Assembly (NCBI RefSeq): GCF_041296385.1
Contig: NW_027183960.1
Coordinates: 1,287,001 to 1,351,000, forward strand
From: Aphelocoma coerulescens
Taxonomy: Eukaryota; Chordata; Aves; Passeriformes; Corvidae
Direction: 5' to 3'
Length of the DNA: 64,000 nt
A program made the position numbers and the translations under genes. Position 1 is the stretch's first letter; every line of letters starts with the position of its first letter. This document shows, piece by piece, positions 61,514 through 64,000 of this stretch. The notes under the pieces are model-generated. The model was not told the origin of the DNA. It saw only the letters and a program-made list of their open reading frames with translations, and made no database searches.

Positions 61514-62713
61514 TGTGGACAAAGAAAACAAAGACAACTTGTAAGAAGAAAACCTGGAGCTTCTAGATAGAAGAGAAAGGACTATTCAATCAAGGCAGGG
61601 CCAAGGGAGGAAACTTTCTAAAATGGAACAAGCAGCAGAAGCACAGTAGTTTTGCAGAAGAAATTCCCTTCCCAGCACTTGGCTTAAGGAAAAAACCTCA
61701 TGTTTCTATGAGAGACATGAGTTCATGTCTACTACTGGGTACCAGACATCTGAACATTTAGACTATTGGCTTTCCAGGCTCACGCTATTCAAACCGGAAA
61801 GTGAAACTACTCTAACAGTAAGGATGATTGCAAGAAATGTTTCTGTTTACACCACGACTGCCGACCATGCATCATTCTTACCTTGCACCTGTCCAAAGGC
61901 CTTCCTCCATCTGCGCTCCGGCAACTCTCACCCAGGCAAGGGCAGGGATGGAGGCTCTTGCCACAAGTAGCCCAAGCGTGGACATCTTCCTCATCCTGCT
62001 ACTCCACTGCTGACGTCAGGGTATTCCCTGGAGCTGCAAACACCTGCCTTTGCTGCTCGAGGATCTTCTCTAGCACCATGCAAAACCCCTTCTCCTATGG
62101 CAGCGCTGCAGCATCCTGCGAGCCACGGACTGGAACTGGCACCTCCAGCAAAGTTGCTCCTGGGAAACATCCCTCAGCCATTCCCTTACTGCAATGAGCT
62201 GGACTCCTACTCCTCTGCAATGCTCTTCCTGGACAGGTGCATCCTCAGCAATGAGACGGTTCTGCTGAGAGCCACAGCTCTGAGGGAGCAGCCAGTCCTG
62301 CCCAATGGTTGCCCTCTGTCACCAGTCCTGCAGCTCCCACGGAGGCACTGGGAGCCTTGGACACTCTTGCCACAAGTAGCCCAAGCGTCGAGATCTTCCT
62401 CATCCTGCTCCTCCACTGCTGACGGCAGGGAATTCCCTGGAGCTGCAAACACCTGCCTTTGCTGCTCGAGGATCGTGTCTGGCAGCTCTCTGAGCCTCTT
62501 CACCTTTGGCTGCGCCACAGCATCCTTGGAGTCATATACTGGCAACTGGCACCTCCAGTACACTTGCTGCTCCTAGGATGCTTTTCTCTGGGAAAATCTT
62601 GCACACGACCTTGCTCCAGATTTTACTTCTAGGCCTTTTGTGGCCATCTGCATCCGCAGCCACAAGCAGCTTCTGATGATCGACATGGCTCTGGGAGAGC
62701 AGGGACTCCTGTC
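61514..62713 (+). repeat. Mosaic e-like unit with 3-bp deletion (1200 bp)
   Basis: e-like LTR segment and first module. The second module has GGAGCTGCAAACACC, CATCCTTGGAGTC and AAAATCTTGCACAC (one TTC or TCT triplet missing), which explains 1200 rather than 1203 bp. The second CRE slot is TGACGGCA (62420-62427); the first is intact. Confidence 0.88.
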
Positions 62714-63508
62714 TGTGGACAAAGAAAACAAAGACAACTTGTAAGATTAAAACCTGGAGCTTCTAGTTAGAAGAGAAAGGACTATTCAATCAAGGCAGGG
62801 CCAAGGGAGGAAACTTTCTAAAATGGAACAAGCAGCAGAAGCACAGTACTTTTGCAGAAGAAATTCCCCTCCCAGCACTTGGCTTAAGGAAAAAGCATGA
62901 TGTTTCTATGAGAGACTTGAGTTCATGTCTACTATTGGATAGCAGACATCTGAACATTTAGACTACTGGCTTTCCAGGCTCACGCAATTCAAACCGGAAT
63001 GTCAAACTATTTCAAAAGCTAGAGATGCTTCGAAGAAATGTTTCTGTACTCACCACAACTGGGGACCATGCATCATTCTTACCTTGCACCTGTCCAAAGG
63101 CCTTCCTCCGTCTCCAGTCCTGCCGCTCTCACGGAGGCACTGGGAGCCTTGGACACTCTTGCCACAAGTAGCCCAAGCATGGACATCTTCCTCATCCTGC
63201 TCCTCCACTGCTGACGTCAGGGAATTCCCTGGAGCTCCAAACATCTGCCTTTCCAGCTGGAGGATCATGTCTGGCAGCTCTCTGAGCCTCTTCACCTTTG
63301 GCAGCGCCACAGCATCCTAGGAGTCATATACTGGCAACTGGCACCTCCAGGACACTTGCTGCTCCTAGGATGCTTTTCTCTGGGAAAATCTTCTTGCACA
63401 CAACCTTGCTGCAGATTTTACTTCTAGGCCTTTCGTGGCCATCTGCATCCTCAGCCACAAGCAGGTTCTGATGATCAACAGGGCTCTGGGAGAGCAGGGA
63501 CTCCTGTC
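62714..63508 (+). repeat. Unit type f, short (795 bp)
   Basis: f unit with AGCATGATGTTTC and the h-like AAGCATGGAC. One intact CRE/kB composite. Confidence 0.93.
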
Positions 63509-64000
63509 TGTGGACAAAGAAAACAAAGACAACTTGTAAGAAGAAAACCTGGAGCTTCTAGTTAGAAGAAAAAGGACTATTCAATCAAGGCAGGGCCAAA
63601 GGAGGAAACTTTCTAAAATGGAACAAGCAGCAGAAGCACAGTAGTTTTGCAGAAGAAATTCCCCTCCCAGCACTTGGCTTAAGGAAAAAGCCTGATGTTT
63701 CTATGAGAGACATGAGTTCATGTCTACTATTGGGTACCAGACATCTGAACATTTAGACTATTGGCTTTCCAGGCTCACGCTATTCAAACCGGAAAGTGAA
63801 ACTACTCTAACAGTAAGGATGATTGCAAGAAATGTTTCTGTTTACACCACGACTGCCGACCATGCATCATTCTTACCTTGCACCTGTCCAAAGGCCTTCC
63901 TCCGTCTGCGCTCTGGCAACTCTCACCCAAGCTCGGGCAGGGATGGAGGCTCTTGCCACAAGTAGCCCAAGCCTGGAGATATTCCTCATCCTGATCTTCC
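63509..64000 (+). repeat. Partial hybrid unit (right edge of window)
   Basis: 492 bp. The LTR-like segment is the main subtype (AACAGTAAGGATGATT), but the flank from about 63915 is g-type (CCAAGCTCGGGC, GCCTGGAGATATTCC). It is cut before the first CRE slot. Confidence 0.9.

Larger units (their letters stand above)
55907..63508 (+). repeat. Mosaic region of hybrid units
   Basis: These six units (e*, e, f*, g, h*, e*) followed by an f unit do not follow the reference order. Most carry private combinations of tracts from different types. Total length is 7602 bp. This is the least homogenised part of the window. Confidence 0.75.
1..64000 (+). repeat. Macrosatellite array, 58 complete units plus two partial
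   Basis: Every part of the window aligns to the same tandem unit in one orientation. Unit starts, set at the first TG of the LTR-like segment, are spaced either 1193-1204 bp (long) or 794-795 bp (short). Eight sequence types (a-h) recur in a preferred order, giving higher-order periods of 8390 and 7595 bp. No stretch over 300 bp departs from the pattern, so no unique flanking DNA, gene or other interspersed element is present. The array continues beyond both ends. The species and chromosome are not evident. No 21-bp A/T-run substructure, telomere repeat, rRNA or histone sequence is visible. Confidence 0.97.

Noticed and set aside
1..64000. CRISPR array, because of regular repetition
   Set aside because: Units are about 800-1200 bp with no short repeat/spacer alternation and no cas genes.
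1..64000. Chicken W-chromosome XhoI (0.7 kb) or EcoRI (1.2 kb) satellite, suggested by unit sizes and the CTCGAG and GAATTC sites
   Set aside because: Those families are built from ~21-bp subunits with short A and T runs. No such substructure is visible here. The site matches are single hexamers.
1..64000. Centromeric satellite with CENP-B boxes
   Set aside because: I found no match to the NTTCGNNNNANNCGGGN pattern at the TTCG sites I inspected, and the unit is far longer than typical centromeric monomers. This does not exclude a centromeric location.
1..64000. Assembly artefact as explanation of the repetition
   Set aside because: Units differ by many lineage-specific variants and indels in a consistent hierarchy, which collapsed or looped assembly would not produce. 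The exact copy number still depends on the assembly.

Overview
The whole 64 kb window is one head-to-tail tandem repeat array (a macrosatellite). I see no supportable protein-coding gene, tRNA, rRNA or CRISPR array, and no unique sequence. All units lie in the same orientation. The window holds 58 complete units plus a partial unit at each end. The sequence type is eukaryotic nuclear DNA, most likely vertebrate: mid-range GC, variable CpG positions drifting to TpG/CpA, a retroviral-LTR-like insertion, and CRE/NF-kB-type sites. I cannot name the species; bird or mammal is a guess.

Unit anatomy. There are two unit lengths: long (about 1203 bp; 41 complete copies) and short (about 794 bp; 17 complete copies). 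Both are built from two parts. One is a GC-richer base module of 409-414 bp. The other is a 374-375 bp segment that starts TG, ends CA and is flanked by the 6-bp direct repeat CCTGTC. The homologous position in the uninterrupted 409-bp module carries CCTGTC once. This is the structure expected of a solo LTR inserted into an older ~410-bp tandem repeat. The arithmetic closes: short = 374 + 414 + 6 = 794; long = 374 + 409 + 414 + 6 = 1203.

Higher-order layout. Units fall into eight types, called a to h here. The full period a-b-c-d-e-f-g-h is 8390 bp (725-9114) and recurs at 39912-48311. Two consecutive 7595-bp seven-unit periods (9115-24304) carry an h/e hybrid in place of d+e. Shortened a-b-c-h blocks of 4403 bp occur at 24305, 35509 and 51504. 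The last ~12 kb (from about 51.5 kb, most strongly after 55.9 kb) is the most mosaic, with hybrid units whose junctions can be located by eye.

Possible function. Most base modules contain the perfect palindromic cAMP response element TGACGTCA; I count about 66 by hand. In about 37 of them it directly abuts the perfect palindromic kB site GGGAATTCCC with no spacer. Units b, c and g carry CpG-decayed versions. Each unit also has a good-looking acceptor and donor pair that would bound a 108-nt exon ending inside the LTR-like segment. Open frames of 60-159 codons recur on both strands, but nothing shows them to be genes. The array could be regulatory, transcribed as a long non-coding RNA, or inert satellite; the sequence alone does not decide.
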